A program made the translations under genes and the position numbers. Positions 1 to 7,023 of a stretch of DNA of 39,667 nucleotides are shown here, piece after piece. How positions within the stretch are numbered: the first letter of the stretch is position 1; every line of letters starts with the position of its first letter. The notes beneath the pieces were generated by a model. That model worked only from the letters and a program-made list of their open reading frames with translations, did not search any database and was not told the origin of the DNA. The stretch lies in NCBI GenBank assembly GCA_012838355.1, contig DUPJ01000022.1:1-39667 (forward strand). Direction: 5' to 3'. The DNA comes from Clostridiaceae bacterium (lineage in GTDB: Bacteria; Bacillota; Clostridia; Saccharofermentanales; DTU023).

Positions 1-1
1 A

Positions 2-292
2 GGTGGATCTGCTGTAAGTCCCATCAAACTGGTCGGCGGTGCGGCCATCTCGACTCCAGCTGCCCCGACACGTTCAGGCTACACCTTTGATGGCTGGGAT
101 CCAGTGTTGCCGGCAACTATGCCGCAAAAAGACTTGACTGTTGTTGCGAAATGGAAAGCCAATCCGACTCCGACGTCGGCACCAACGGCAGCACCGACGC
201 CAACTCCGACTCCGTCTACCGATGCGCCGTCAGATTCATCGCCATCTGAAGGAGAATCAGGAACCAGCAACGCAGATCCTTCCGGCACATAG
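2..292 (+). CDS. C-terminal end of a secreted/surface protein with an InlB B-type repeat (5' truncated by window)
   Basis: The open frame enters from the left edge and stops at 290-292. The first ~50 residues end in the pattern GYTFDGW...LPATMPQKDLTVVAKW, which is the hallmark of the Listeria-Bacteroides (InlB B) repeat of Gram-positive surface proteins. After this comes a low-complexity Pro/Thr/Ala/Ser linker of about 40 residues and a short Ser/Glu-rich end. There is no LPXTG motif, sorting helix or charged tail, so any cell attachment must be made by the missing N-terminal part; the protein may simply be secreted. The family usually acts in adhesion or protein contacts, but no specific role can be given. 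A hairpin at 322-343 follows, separating it from the next gene. Confidence 0.7.
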   Translation, partial: GGSAVSPIKLVGGAAISTPAAPTRSGYTFDGWDPVLPATMPQKDLTVVAKWKANPTPTSAPTAAPTPTPTPSTDAPSDSSPSEGESGTSNADPSGT

Positions 293-321
293 CCGGATAG
301 CATGAATTATGAAAACACAGC

Positions 322-350
322 AGATCGCCCTTCGGGGCGATCTTTGTCTG
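322..350 (+). terminator. Hairpin terminator after the surface protein gene
   Basis: A perfect 9-bp stem (322-330 with 335-343) closes on a TTCG tetraloop and is followed by TTGTCTG. The T-tract is weak, but the stable UUCG loop and the position 30 bp after the stop support an intrinsic terminator. Confidence 0.65.
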
Positions 351-372
351 GTCAAAACCGGCCCAGTTCGTC

Positions 373-378
373 TATAAT
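373..378 (+). promoter_or_regulatory. Perfect TATAAT -10 hexamer just before the NusG_II gene
   Basis: TATAAT lies at 373-378 and the ATG of the next gene at 387, with only 8 nt between them. A transcript starting about 7 nt after the -10 would begin at or next to the ATG, so the mRNA would be leaderless. I see no Shine-Dalgarno sequence upstream of the ATG. The -35 region (around 350-355) is a poor match to consensus. Confidence 0.5.
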
Positions 379-386
379 CGTTGCCG

Positions 387-809
387 ATGTCAAGCGATAA
401 CAACAAAAACGCGCCGCGTTTTATCAGCCGCCGGGACTTTCTGATTTTGGCGGTCATCCTTGTGTTTGCACTCGTCTGGTTTTTCTCGGCGAGATCTGTA
501 CCTGCCGATGTGTCGACTCAGGCAGTGATTACGATTGATCAGGTTGAGGTCGCCCGCATTGATTTAAAGGCCGGTGAACCGGAGGCATTTTCATTTTCCG
601 AGCGGCCTGCCGTGCATTTTCAGCGCTACGAGGACGGATCGTTTGCGTTTGTAGAATCGGATTGTCCGGATAAAGTGTGTATTCGGGCCGGTAAGCTGAA
701 GATGCCGTATCACTATGCGGCATGTTTGCCGAATCTGGTCGTTGTTACGATAGAAACTGTTGGCGGCGCACCGACGGAGTCGATGCCGGAGGTGGATTTT
801 GTCTACTAA
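387..809 (+). CDS. NusG domain II-containing membrane-anchored protein (EetA-like)
   Basis: This 140-residue protein has one membrane segment near residues 16-35 after a basic N terminus, then an extracytoplasmic domain. The cysteine pattern CPDKVC (Cys93 and Cys98) followed by ACLPN (Cys113) is typical of the NusG_II family, which is unrelated in role to transcription factor NusG. Members of this family sit beside Gx-type membrane proteins, FMN-binding proteins and ApbE; I recall EetA of the Listeria flavin-based electron-transfer locus as one of them. The gene overlaps the next one by 11 bp, so they are translationally coupled. A TTG two codons upstream (381) is an alternative start, but the ATG fits the leaderless promoter. 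A role in passing electrons across the membrane is inferred from context. Confidence 0.72.
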   Translation: MSSDNNKNAPRFISRRDFLILAVILVFALVWFFSARSVPADVSTQAVITIDQVEVARIDLKAGEPEAFSFSERPAVHFQRYEDGSFAFVESDCPDKVCIRAGKLKMPYHYAACLPNLVVVTIETVGGAPTESMPEVDFVY

Positions 810-1398
810 TAAACCTACATTGTCATCCCATCAGACGATACGCAAGCTGACCATGACGGCCATCCTGTTTGCCATGGCGCTGGCATTGTCGTTGTTTGAA
901 TCGCTGCTGCCGCCCATTCCGTCTCCCGTTCCGTTGAAATACGGACTTTCGAATCTGGCCGTGATGTATGCGCTGTTCTTTCTGGGGCCGAAGCCGGCGT
1001 TTACGATTGCCGTGCTGAAGAGCACCTTCGTGATTATGACGCGCGGGCTTTTTGCCGGGCTTGTCAGCATGGGCGGCGGCCTGATGTCGGTTCTCGTGAT
1101 GTTTGTTCTGTATCAGATATCTAAACGCCGCATGTCCTATCTGCTGATTTCGGTCAGCGGTGCGATCTTCCATAATGCCGGCCAGCTATTTGTGGCGATG
1201 ATCATTTTGCAGCTTCCTCTGGCTTTCGGGTACATCATCCCGCTGATGGCGCTGACTGGCGTCGGTACAGGCATTCTGTCGGCCGTTTTGCTGAAGCTGA
1301 TTATTCCGGCGCTGGCCGCGATTCCGGGGCAGAGGATCTGGATGACGTTTGATGCCTCGTCGGATCACGATCAAGAGAGCAAAAACGGGAAGTTATAA
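799..1398 (+). CDS. Gx transporter family membrane protein (EetB-like; Hpre_diP_synt_I family)
   Basis: This 199-residue protein is made of five or six hydrophobic segments, with a hallmark N-terminal block PPIPSPVPLKYGLSNL and a MGGGLMS motif near residue 90. It belongs to the family once called heptaprenyl diphosphate synthase component I and now Gx transporter; EetB of flavin-based electron transfer is, as I recall, of this family. I chose the TTG at 799 because a strong GGAGGTGG Shine-Dalgarno lies at 788-795 and the start overlaps the end of the NusG_II gene; the longer frame from 760 would begin inside that gene with no ribosome site. The pairing with the NusG_II protein is conserved and suggests a membrane complex. 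Its exact activity (electron or quinone/flavin transfer) is not settled. Confidence 0.72.
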   Translation: MSTNKPTLSSHQTIRKLTMTAILFAMALALSLFESLLPPIPSPVPLKYGLSNLAVMYALFFLGPKPAFTIAVLKSTFVIMTRGLFAGLVSMGGGLMSVLVMFVLYQISKRRMSYLLISVSGAIFHNAGQLFVAMIILQLPLAFGYIIPLMALTGVGTGILSAVLLKLIIPALAAIPGQRIWMTFDASSDHDQESKNGKL

Positions 1399-1495
1399 GC
1401 GGAGGCATTTATGCGTTAAATAGTCGAATCTGCATCATCCGGAACAATGATTTTCTCTGTTCGTTCAGATGGTGACGTGAATCGGCTGTAAATGC

Positions 1496-1509
1496 TGCAA
1501 GCGCTTCCA
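1496..1509 (+). promoter_or_regulatory. LacI-family-type operator, distal copy
   Basis: The 14-mer TGCAAGCGCTTCCA matches the LacI/GalR-family operator pattern TGnAAnCGnTTnCA at every fixed base. It lies 98 bp upstream of a second perfect match (1594-1607) and in front of the FMN/FAD reductase gene. No regulator gene is in the window. Confidence 0.6.
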
Positions 1510-1593
1510 GTCATGTGCTGCGGCTTGTCCCGGTCTACTTCAATACCTTGAAATTGATCTTAAAAACGACGCTGTTTGTTTATGATTTTCTCC

Positions 1594-1607
1594 TGCAAGC
1601 GTTTGCA
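1594..1607 (+). promoter_or_regulatory. LacI-family-type operator, proximal copy overlapping the -35
   Basis: The 14-mer TGCAAGCGTTTGCA has perfect 5-bp arms and matches TGnAAnCGnTTnCA at every fixed base. It overlaps the proposed -35 hexamer TTGCAC (1603-1608), so a bound repressor would block RNA polymerase. Confidence 0.65.
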
Positions 1608-1631
1608 CGAGAAAGAGATTTATGCAATATT
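1603..1631 (+). promoter_or_regulatory. Probable promoter of the FMN/FAD reductase gene
   Basis: TTGCAC (1603-1608), a 17-bp spacer and AATATT (1626-1631) form a plausible sigma-A type promoter, about 30 nt before the start codon at 1663. The -10 match is moderate; the operator overlap and the spacing are the main support. Confidence 0.4.
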
Positions 1632-1662
1632 GTAGGAAAACAAACGAGGAGGAAAAATCTGA

Positions 1663-3702
1663 ATGTCAAGAAGAAAACTATTAGTGGCACTCTTTTTATG
1701 TGTGGCGCTTGCACTCGGATCGACGAGTGTCCTCTTAGCGGAGTCGAACACCTTCGAGGGAACAGGCCATGGCATGCAAGGCCCTATTACGGTCAGCATC
1801 AGTGTCGAAGAAGGCGAAATCACCGGGATTGAATTTCTGGAGTACTACGAAACGCCTAATATTGCGGCAGTAGCCAAAGAACGCATCCCGGAGTTGATTA
1901 TCGAACATCAGGCACTGGGGCTGGATGCAGTTGCAGGAGCGACGCTTACAAGCTTCGGCATTTTGAATGCGGTGGCCGATGCTGCGGAAAAAGCCGGCCT
2001 GGATGTAAAGGCGCTGCGAGACAATAAATACGCTCCAGAGCCTCAGGCAGACCAGACGTGGTCTGCGGATGTCCTGGTCATTGGCGGGGGAGGTGCCGGG
2101 TTTTCCGCAGCCGTTACCGCAGCACAGCAAGGTGCGGACGTCATTTTGATTGAAAAAGGCTCGGTCCTTGGCGGCAATACACTGGTAGCCGGGGCGGCTT
2201 ACAATGCCGTCGATCCTGATGCGCAATCTCACATGATCCTTTCGAGCGCACAAAGAGATACCATGAACAGCTATCTCGCCATGAACGAGTCAGATCCTGA
2301 ATTGATGCTGGATGAGCATCCTGAATGGACGCAGGTTCTGAACCAGGTTCAGGCCGACATCACTGAGTATTTTGAGGCAAATGAAGACAAAACCGTTGGT
2401 GAAGATGCGCCTGGCTTTGATTCAATTGCCATGCACATGTGGCAAATATACATTGGCGGGTTAAGACAGCTGAATGACGGATCGTGGATTGCCTCAAACT
2501 ATGACCTGGCAAAGGTTCTCGCGGAGCAGGCATTGCCTTCTCTGGAATGGATGGGAACGGTTGGGCTAAATCCAACGTATGGTGATGAGACGGCGGAAAG
2601 AGGACTGACAACAGTGCTTGGTGCCATGTGGCCGCGCACCCATTCTTTTATGTCAGGGGCAGAACGTATTCCGCAGCTGGCAAAAATCGCTGAAGAATTC
2701 AATGTCCAGATTTACACGGAAACAAGCGGAACTGCATTGCTGACCGATGAAGACGGCAGGGTCGTCGGCGCAAAAGCGGTAATGGCAGACGGTACCGAGA
2801 TTACCATTAATACATCAAAAGGCGTTGTTCTTGCCACGGGCGGATACTGCGCCAATCCAGGCATGGTTAAGGAATACGATATGTATTGGGGCGAGGACCT
2901 TTCGGACCGGACCTTATCTACAAATATGGGAACCAATGAGGGTGATGGCATCCTCATGGCAATGGAAGCTGGTGCGGATGTAACCGGTATGGAAATCGCC
3001 CAGATGATGCCTTCGTCCTCTCCCGTCAAAGGCACAATGACTGACGGTATGTGGGGCGATGCTTCCGAACAGATCTGGATTGATGGCCACGGCAATCGTT
3101 TCGTGAACGAGTATGCGGAACGCGATGTGCTGGCAAAAGCGTCACTGGCACTTGAAGATGGCATTTTCTACATCATTTACGCCGGCAGAGGTGAGCGGAA
3201 CAATCCGACGCAGCTGCTCACAGGTACCGAGTTGAATGAATGGGTAAAACCAATGGTGGAAAATGGCCATGTCTGGGCCGGATCAACGCTGGCTGAATTG
3301 GCTGAAGCAACGAAAACACCTGCCGCAGGCGTTGCACCGGCGTTCACAGAAGAAGCCCTGCGGGCCACTATTGAAAGATACAATGAATTTGTCATGAATC
3401 AGCATGATGACGATTTTGGCAGAGAAGTAATCGCCGGCGGGATCGATCTTGAAACGTTCGAGGCTGATCCTGACACGTACATTTTTATCAGCCCTAGGAA
3501 ATCGTCACTTCACCACACTATGGGTGGCGTCGTAATTGATACTGACACACGCGTCCTGCGCGCCGATGGATCGCCGATCGAAGGCCTGTGGGCAGCTGGC
3601 GAAGTCACCGGTGGCATTCATGGAGGCAATCGCCTTGGCGGCAATGCAATCGCTGACATCTTCACATTTGGTCGGATTGCCGGGATGAATGCTGTCGAGT
3701 AA
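1663..3702 (+). CDS. Secreted FMN-binding/FAD-dependent reductase (fumarate/urocanate reductase-like flavoprotein)
   Basis: The 679-residue protein begins with a Sec signal peptide (residues 1-26, basic start then a long hydrophobic run). Residues about 30-112 form an FMN-binding domain with DAVAGATLTS at 88-97; Thr94 is the expected site of covalent FMN attachment by ApbE. From residue 135 a FAD_binding_2 flavoprotein follows, with the dinucleotide motif GGGGAG at 141-146, RFVNEYAERD at 479-488 and HHTMGG at 617-622, both matching the active-site regions of soluble fumarate reductases, and a C-terminal FAD loop rich in Gly. There is no haem domain. Known relatives reduce fumarate, urocanate or other alkenes outside the membrane as terminal electron acceptors; the substrate here cannot be read from sequence. 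The start has a GAGGAGG ribosome site at 1646-1652. A terminator follows. Confidence 0.88.
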   Translation: MSRRKLLVALFLCVALALGSTSVLLAESNTFEGTGHGMQGPITVSISVEEGEITGIEFLEYYETPNIAAVAKERIPELIIEHQALGLDAVAGATLTSFGILNAVADAAEKAGLDVKALRDNKYAPEPQADQTWSADVLVIGGGGAGFSAAVTAAQQGADVILIEKGSVLGGNTLVAGAAYNAVDPDAQSHMILSSAQRDTMNSYLAMNESDPELMLDEHPEWTQVLNQVQADITEYFEANEDKTVGEDAPGFDSIAMHMWQIYIGGLRQLNDGSWIASNYDLAKVLAEQALPSLEWMGTVGLNPTYGDETAERGLTTVLGAMWPRTHSFMSGAERIPQLAKIAEEFNVQIYTETSGTALLTDEDGRVVGAKAVMADGTEITINTSKGVVLATGGYCANPGMVKEYDMYWGEDLSDRTLSTNMGTNEGDGILMAMEAGADVTGMEIAQMMPSSSPVKGTMTDGMWGDASEQIWIDGHGNRFVNEYAERDVLAKASLALEDGIFYIIYAGRGERNNPTQLLTGTELNEWVKPMVENGHVWAGSTLAELAEATKTPAAGVAPAFTEEALRATIERYNEFVMNQHDDDFGREVIAGGIDLETFEADPDTYIFISPRKSSLHHTMGGVVIDTDTRVLRADGSPIEGLWAAGEVTGGIHGGNRLGGNAIADIFTFGRIAGMNAVE

Positions 3703-3732
3703 AGCCTGCTGAAGCATTGCAATTTTTAACTG

Positions 3733-3760
3733 CATGATGCAGGAAGGCCTCCTCCGGGGG
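3733..3760 (+). terminator. Intrinsic terminator after the FMN/FAD reductase
   Basis: GAAGGCC (3733-3739) pairs with GGCCTTC (3750-3756), with further pairs inside the loop, and is followed by TTTT at 3757-3760. It lies 30 bp after the stop codon. Confidence 0.8.
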
Positions 3761-3774
3761 GCCTTCTTTTCGGT

Positions 3775-3999
3775 GTGCCGGGCATGGCCAGCTTCTACGA
3801 CGAGTTTGCCGATATGTTGCCGCTGCCGCCGATTCCTTTGAGTTATGTAAGACGTGCTTTGAAATGCCTATGGTCTCAGCATAATTTACTTGGACGAATG
3901 CCGCTGCTGCGCGCGTTGCGCAGAGCTTGCCAACCGCCCGGTGCTCGTCGCAGGCCCCGCGTATGTCTTCACCGTCTGCGATATCAGGGAATGAATTGA
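3775..3999 (+). pseudogene. Possible decayed coding remnant, unrecognised
   Basis: Two overlapping frames look more coding-like than chance. One runs from a GTG at 3775 and reads 74 codons. The other covers 3863-3994 and ends CCARCAELANRPVLVAG... with a cysteine cluster and a natural-looking stop. Neither has a ribosome site, and both lie between terminators of convergent genes. This may be two pieces of a frameshifted gene. I do not recognise the family and cannot exclude chance. Confidence 0.25.
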
Positions 4000-4097
4000 T
4001 ACATTTAAAACTGTTGATGAAAACTGCATTTACGTAAATTTGCCGTTATGAGAAACAGAAAAATTTTCCCCCCGCATGAAGCACCATATCGGTAAAT

Positions 4098-4143
4098 AAA
4101 AAGGAGCTGACTCCACTCTTGCGAGCAATTTGAAGTCAGCTCC
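4098..4143 (-). terminator. Intrinsic terminator of the second reductase gene (minus strand)
   Basis: GGAGCTGACT (4103-4112) and AGTCAGCTCC (4134-4143) form a perfect 10-bp stem. On the minus strand the stem is followed by TTTTT (complement of 4098-4102). It lies about 107 bp after the stop codon at 4250. Confidence 0.8.
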
Positions 4144-4249
4144 CGGCTTATTACCGTTATTGTTCAGCAGCACATCCGCAAAGGTTTCCCCGTCCTACCT
4201 TTCTCGCTTCAGTAATTTAAGGGGCCGCGGTACACACGCCGAAACGGCC

Positions 4250-6433
4250 TTAATCCTGCAGACCCGCCTCGGCCATGGCAGCTGTCAGTGCTTCCAGAAA
4301 GGCTTCACTCGAAACCGTTGCACCTGAAATGGCATCCAGATCCGCACTTTGTTGTTCCAGTGCCTGCTGAATCAGTTCTTCCATGGCAACATCACCGATA
4401 CCTGCCGTCTCCTCACTCTTTGACACGACAATGGCAACCATTTCTCCGTCAGAGACGGTGACTTCAATCGCGATCGGTCCATACAGGCCATTTTGCGAAA
4501 TGGCGCTGAACACTTCACCTTCAACTGCATCACTTTCAGTTTCAACTTCGGGAGATATCTCTTCCTCTTCTTCCAGCCCCCCAAAATAGATGTCATTGGA
4601 CATTAATTCGAGCGGGCTGATTTCAACTTCCTTTGTTCCGGCGAATTCCGGATTCAGCTCAGTGCTGGCCGTTGCCATACCATTCTCATCGACTGATGCT
4701 GCGGATCTGCCCGCGATATAGCCGCTTGTCATAACACGGCCGAAACCATGAATACGCATGCCCGCACTGCTCTCGCCACAGGCAAAGAGACCGGGAATCA
4801 GTTCACCGTGGATGTCATATACCTGCATGTTTCCGGCGACACGAAGTCCGGCATAGGTATCATGCAGATTGGGTGTTGCCCAGGCAGCGTAGAACGGGCC
4901 ATTTTCAATCTTATAGCCGAGCGTCTTTTTGCCCCAGTCTTCGTCGACACCAGCTTCAACAAACGAGTTGTAGCGTTCCACTGTTTCGACCAGAATCTCG
5001 GGATCCATCTTTACATCTTCGTAATATTTGTTGACGACCAGTTCTGCAAGCTCTTCCAGCGTGTCTGCCTTGAAGCAATAACCGTTATCGTAGTCGACGA
5101 TGCCCTGCTCCATTGCATATTCATTGCGGTCCACCGCATCCTGATCAAAGATCGCCCAGAGCGGTCCACCGACACGGCGTGCATTGCCGTCGCCTTCTTC
5201 ATCGATGACGACACTTTGAAGAGCCGTATTAAAGTATTCGTAACTGTCATACGAGTACTTTCCGCCAGCGCCTTTATCCTCGTTGCCCGGGCGGTTTCCC
5301 AGCATGTTGACAACAATCATGCTGTCGTAATCCGGCGAGATGCCGTTCGCTACGACCAGGGGCCAGATCTTGCTTTCTTCTGTGTATCCGCCGCCATAGC
5401 CGTAACGGCAACCGAAACGGTTTGCCATCGTAATCTGATGACCGCCGTGCTGCATGAACGCAGCAAGGCTTCCGAGGGAGGCGCCGACTTCCATCGCGGC
5501 CAGTTCGCCAGAAGCATCTTGGTCAGAGAACGGCATTCCCGATAATCCGTCATATTCGGGGCCAAGGCGGGGGTCAAACATGGTGCGGTACCATACGTTG
5601 CCGATGCCGCCGCCGGTAGCGATGACCACACCTTTATTGGCTTTGACTGAGACATTTTCTCTGGTTTCCTCAATGTTTCCATCATCCCAATGTGATTTGA
5701 GCGGCTCTGTCTCACCCGGTAAAATGGTTGGCGTATAGCTTGCTTCAACACCGAGCACACGACCGCTTGCACCGCCTTCGCGGAAAATCGTGTCCATGTG
5801 GTAGTTCATTAAGAACAAAGCGCCCTGATCGCGAAGTGAGCGCTCGAGTGGACGAGTTACGCCAAGACCTGCGGAACCGCGTCCCGACACGTCATCGACG
5901 ATTCCCTCAGCATCCGTATATGTCCAGCGCGGTACACTTTCCGGCTCGGTAAAACCGTCCAGAATGTAGTTTTGCTGTGTCGGTTCTGTATCGCGCAATT
6001 TCAGACCATTATCCAGAAAAAATGCGAACGCTTCCGCCATGCTGTTGGCGACCGAACGGACCACTTCCGTATCATTCAAACGGGTAGCCAGTGTGATACC
6101 ACTCGTGTGATCCACATAGTACTGGTCGGCTGAATCTTCAATGCCATACTCTGCCTGAATCTCTGTTCCTGCACCGCTGTGAAGATTGCCGCCGCTGACG
6201 GCCGCGTGCCCGCCAACTTCCCAATTGGCTTCCACCAGGATGACGGAGGCTCCGGCCTCCATTGCTTTCAATGCTGCCGGTAAACCGGATCCGCCGGCTC
6301 CGATTACAACGACGTCCGCTTCATAGTCCCATTGTGGTTCGTCTTCTGCTGCGTACAGGCTGATTCCCATCATGCTGACCAGAAGGGTCAGAATAAGTAG
6401 GAAACATCCTATACGCTTTTTTGTGTTTTTCAT
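4250..6433 (-). CDS. Secreted FAD-dependent reductase with C-terminal FMN-binding domain
   Basis: The 727-residue protein starts with a Sec signal peptide (residues 1-29). A FAD_binding_2 domain begins at about 38 (VVVIGAGGSG, 41-50) and closes near residue 600 with GESSAGMRIHGFGR, a fumarate reductase/ketosteroid dehydrogenase-like FAD loop. After an acidic linker near 625-645 (rich in Glu and Ser) comes a C-terminal FMN-binding domain ending in DAISGATVSS at 700-709, with Thr706 the likely covalent FMN site. Domain order is the reverse of the 1663 gene. The usual GxRFxNE active-site signature is altered to GNRPGNE, so the substrate probably differs. The start has AAGGAG 8 nt upstream. ApbE, encoded at 9910, would modify it after export. 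The substrate is unknown. Confidence 0.87.
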   Translation of the reverse strand: MKNTKKRIGCFLLILTLLVSMMGISLYAAEDEPQWDYEADVVVIGAGGSGLPAALKAMEAGASVILVEANWEVGGHAAVSGGNLHSGAGTEIQAEYGIEDSADQYYVDHTSGITLATRLNDTEVVRSVANSMAEAFAFFLDNGLKLRDTEPTQQNYILDGFTEPESVPRWTYTDAEGIVDDVSGRGSAGLGVTRPLERSLRDQGALFLMNYHMDTIFREGGASGRVLGVEASYTPTILPGETEPLKSHWDDGNIEETRENVSVKANKGVVIATGGGIGNVWYRTMFDPRLGPEYDGLSGMPFSDQDASGELAAMEVGASLGSLAAFMQHGGHQITMANRFGCRYGYGGGYTEESKIWPLVVANGISPDYDSMIVVNMLGNRPGNEDKGAGGKYSYDSYEYFNTALQSVVIDEEGDGNARRVGGPLWAIFDQDAVDRNEYAMEQGIVDYDNGYCFKADTLEELAELVVNKYYEDVKMDPEILVETVERYNSFVEAGVDEDWGKKTLGYKIENGPFYAAWATPNLHDTYAGLRVAGNMQVYDIHGELIPGLFACGESSAGMRIHGFGRVMTSGYIAGRSAASVDENGMATASTELNPEFAGTKEVEISPLELMSNDIYFGGLEEEEEISPEVETESDAVEGEVFSAISQNGLYGPIAIEVTVSDGEMVAIVVSKSEETAGIGDVAMEELIQQALEQQSADLDAISGATVSSEAFLEALTAAMAEAGLQD

Positions 6434-6526
6434 CCTTGTTGCTCCTTGTCTTGTCGTATGCTTCTTGTTTGTTCCTGCGAGAAAGGCTTGTCACGATCAC
6501 AATTTTCTTCTGCGACATGATCATGC

Positions 6527-6556
6527 TTTATGCAGGCTATCATTGTTTTATGCCAA
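6527..6556 (-). promoter_or_regulatory. Probable promoter of the second reductase gene
   Basis: On the minus strand TTGGCA (complement of 6551-6556), an 18-bp spacer and CATAAA (complement of 6527-6532) form a sigma-A-like promoter about 95 nt before the start codon. Just upstream, 6558-6571 carries a partial LacI-like half site (CGTTTGC on the minus strand) matching half of the 1594 operator; only 7 of 10 fixed bases fit overall. Confidence 0.35.
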
Positions 6557-6611
6557 AGGCAAACGTTATAAACCAGCCTTAAATGTCCCGTTGCTGACGA
6601 GTATCTGTCCG

Positions 6612-6620
6612 CCCCCCCCC
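6612..6620. repeat. Homopolymer tract of nine C
   Basis: An uninterrupted run of nine cytosines lies in the divergent intergenic region upstream of the second reductase. Such tracts can vary in length by slippage. It is outside the proposed promoter, so an effect on expression is only possible. Confidence 0.8.
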
Positions 6621-6865
6621 AATTGTTTCGCAGCAACATCGGAGTCCGCCGAAGAGAATATGCTCATTGATCCATGCTCGATCCTTGTTTAAAGTGACTC
6701 GAGTTTTTTATGTCACGGGTATCGTCTTAATCACAGTGGTTGATATGCTGAAACGATTTTGCGTGTCGATCTGCCGCATGCCGAACGTTACGCGCGGAGG
6801 TGCGAGAGGTACCCCGGTTAACGGATGATCGGGGTTTGCCCGATTTCACATGAGATGATGCGCAT

Positions 6866-6978
6866 GTCGTTTTGCAGGCTGGATATGCTGGCTTGCCGCG
6901 CTTTCGGGACAGAGGATCCGGATGACGCTTGAAAGCTCGCCGAATGAGCATCAGGGCAACCAAGGCAACGATCGCTAG
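6866..6978 (+). pseudogene. Remnant of the 3' end of a second Gx/EetB-like gene
   Basis: The stretch 6891-6960 aligns without gaps to 1311-1380 of the Gx family gene; I count 52 of 70 identical bases, with 34 of 40 in the first part. Read in the same frame it gives LAALSGQRIRMTLESS against LAAIPGQRIWMTFDAS, and it ends at a TAG (6976-6978) after the same number of residues as the intact protein. Upstream, similarity continues to about 6866 but needs a small gap that breaks the frame. No start or upstream part is left. It is therefore the tail of a lost second copy. Confidence 0.75.
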
Positions 6979-6987
6979 TTTGTTTAT

Positions 6988-7002
6988 TAACACATAGTGT
7001 TA
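6988..7002. promoter_or_regulatory. 15-bp inverted repeat, candidate operator
   Basis: TAACAC-ATA-GTGTTA is a perfect 6-bp-arm inverted repeat, located about 15-30 bp upstream of the -10-like element GATAAAAT (7016-7023) of the repeat protein gene. The spacing fits a regulator site in the promoter. I cannot assign a regulator family. Confidence 0.4.
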
Positions 7003-7015
7003 TTTCTTGTAATCT

Positions 7016-7023
7016 GATAAAAT
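7016..7023 (+). promoter_or_regulatory. Candidate -10 element of the tandem-repeat protein gene
   Basis: GATAAAAT at 7016-7023 in an AT-rich patch, 42 nt before the ATG at 7065. No good -35 is visible at 16-18 bp, so the promoter may depend on an activator or on the inverted repeat region. Confidence 0.35.

Larger units (their letters stand above)
3703..4249. other. Intergenic stretch between two convergent reductase genes
   Basis: The left part holds the terminator at 3733-3760. From about 3775 to 3999 the base composition is gene-like but frames are short and overlapping, perhaps a decayed gene (listed separately). From about 4000 the DNA becomes AT-rich and contains the perfect 12-bp palindrome ATTTACGTAAAT at 4028-4039. 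The minus-strand terminator of the second reductase is at 4098-4143. From 4144 to 4249 I see only a weak hairpin that spans the minus-strand stop codon (TTAAGG near 4217 with CCTTAA near 4248). Confidence 0.6.

Noticed and set aside
4748-5545. A 265-codon plus-strand frame inside the second reductase
   Set aside because: The opposite frame encodes a clear FAD-dependent reductase through this whole stretch; no ribosome site or motif supports the plus-strand reading.
6811-6835. ACCCCG/CGGGGT hairpin as a terminator
   Set aside because: Six pairs with a 13-nt loop and no T-run; no gene upstream would need it.
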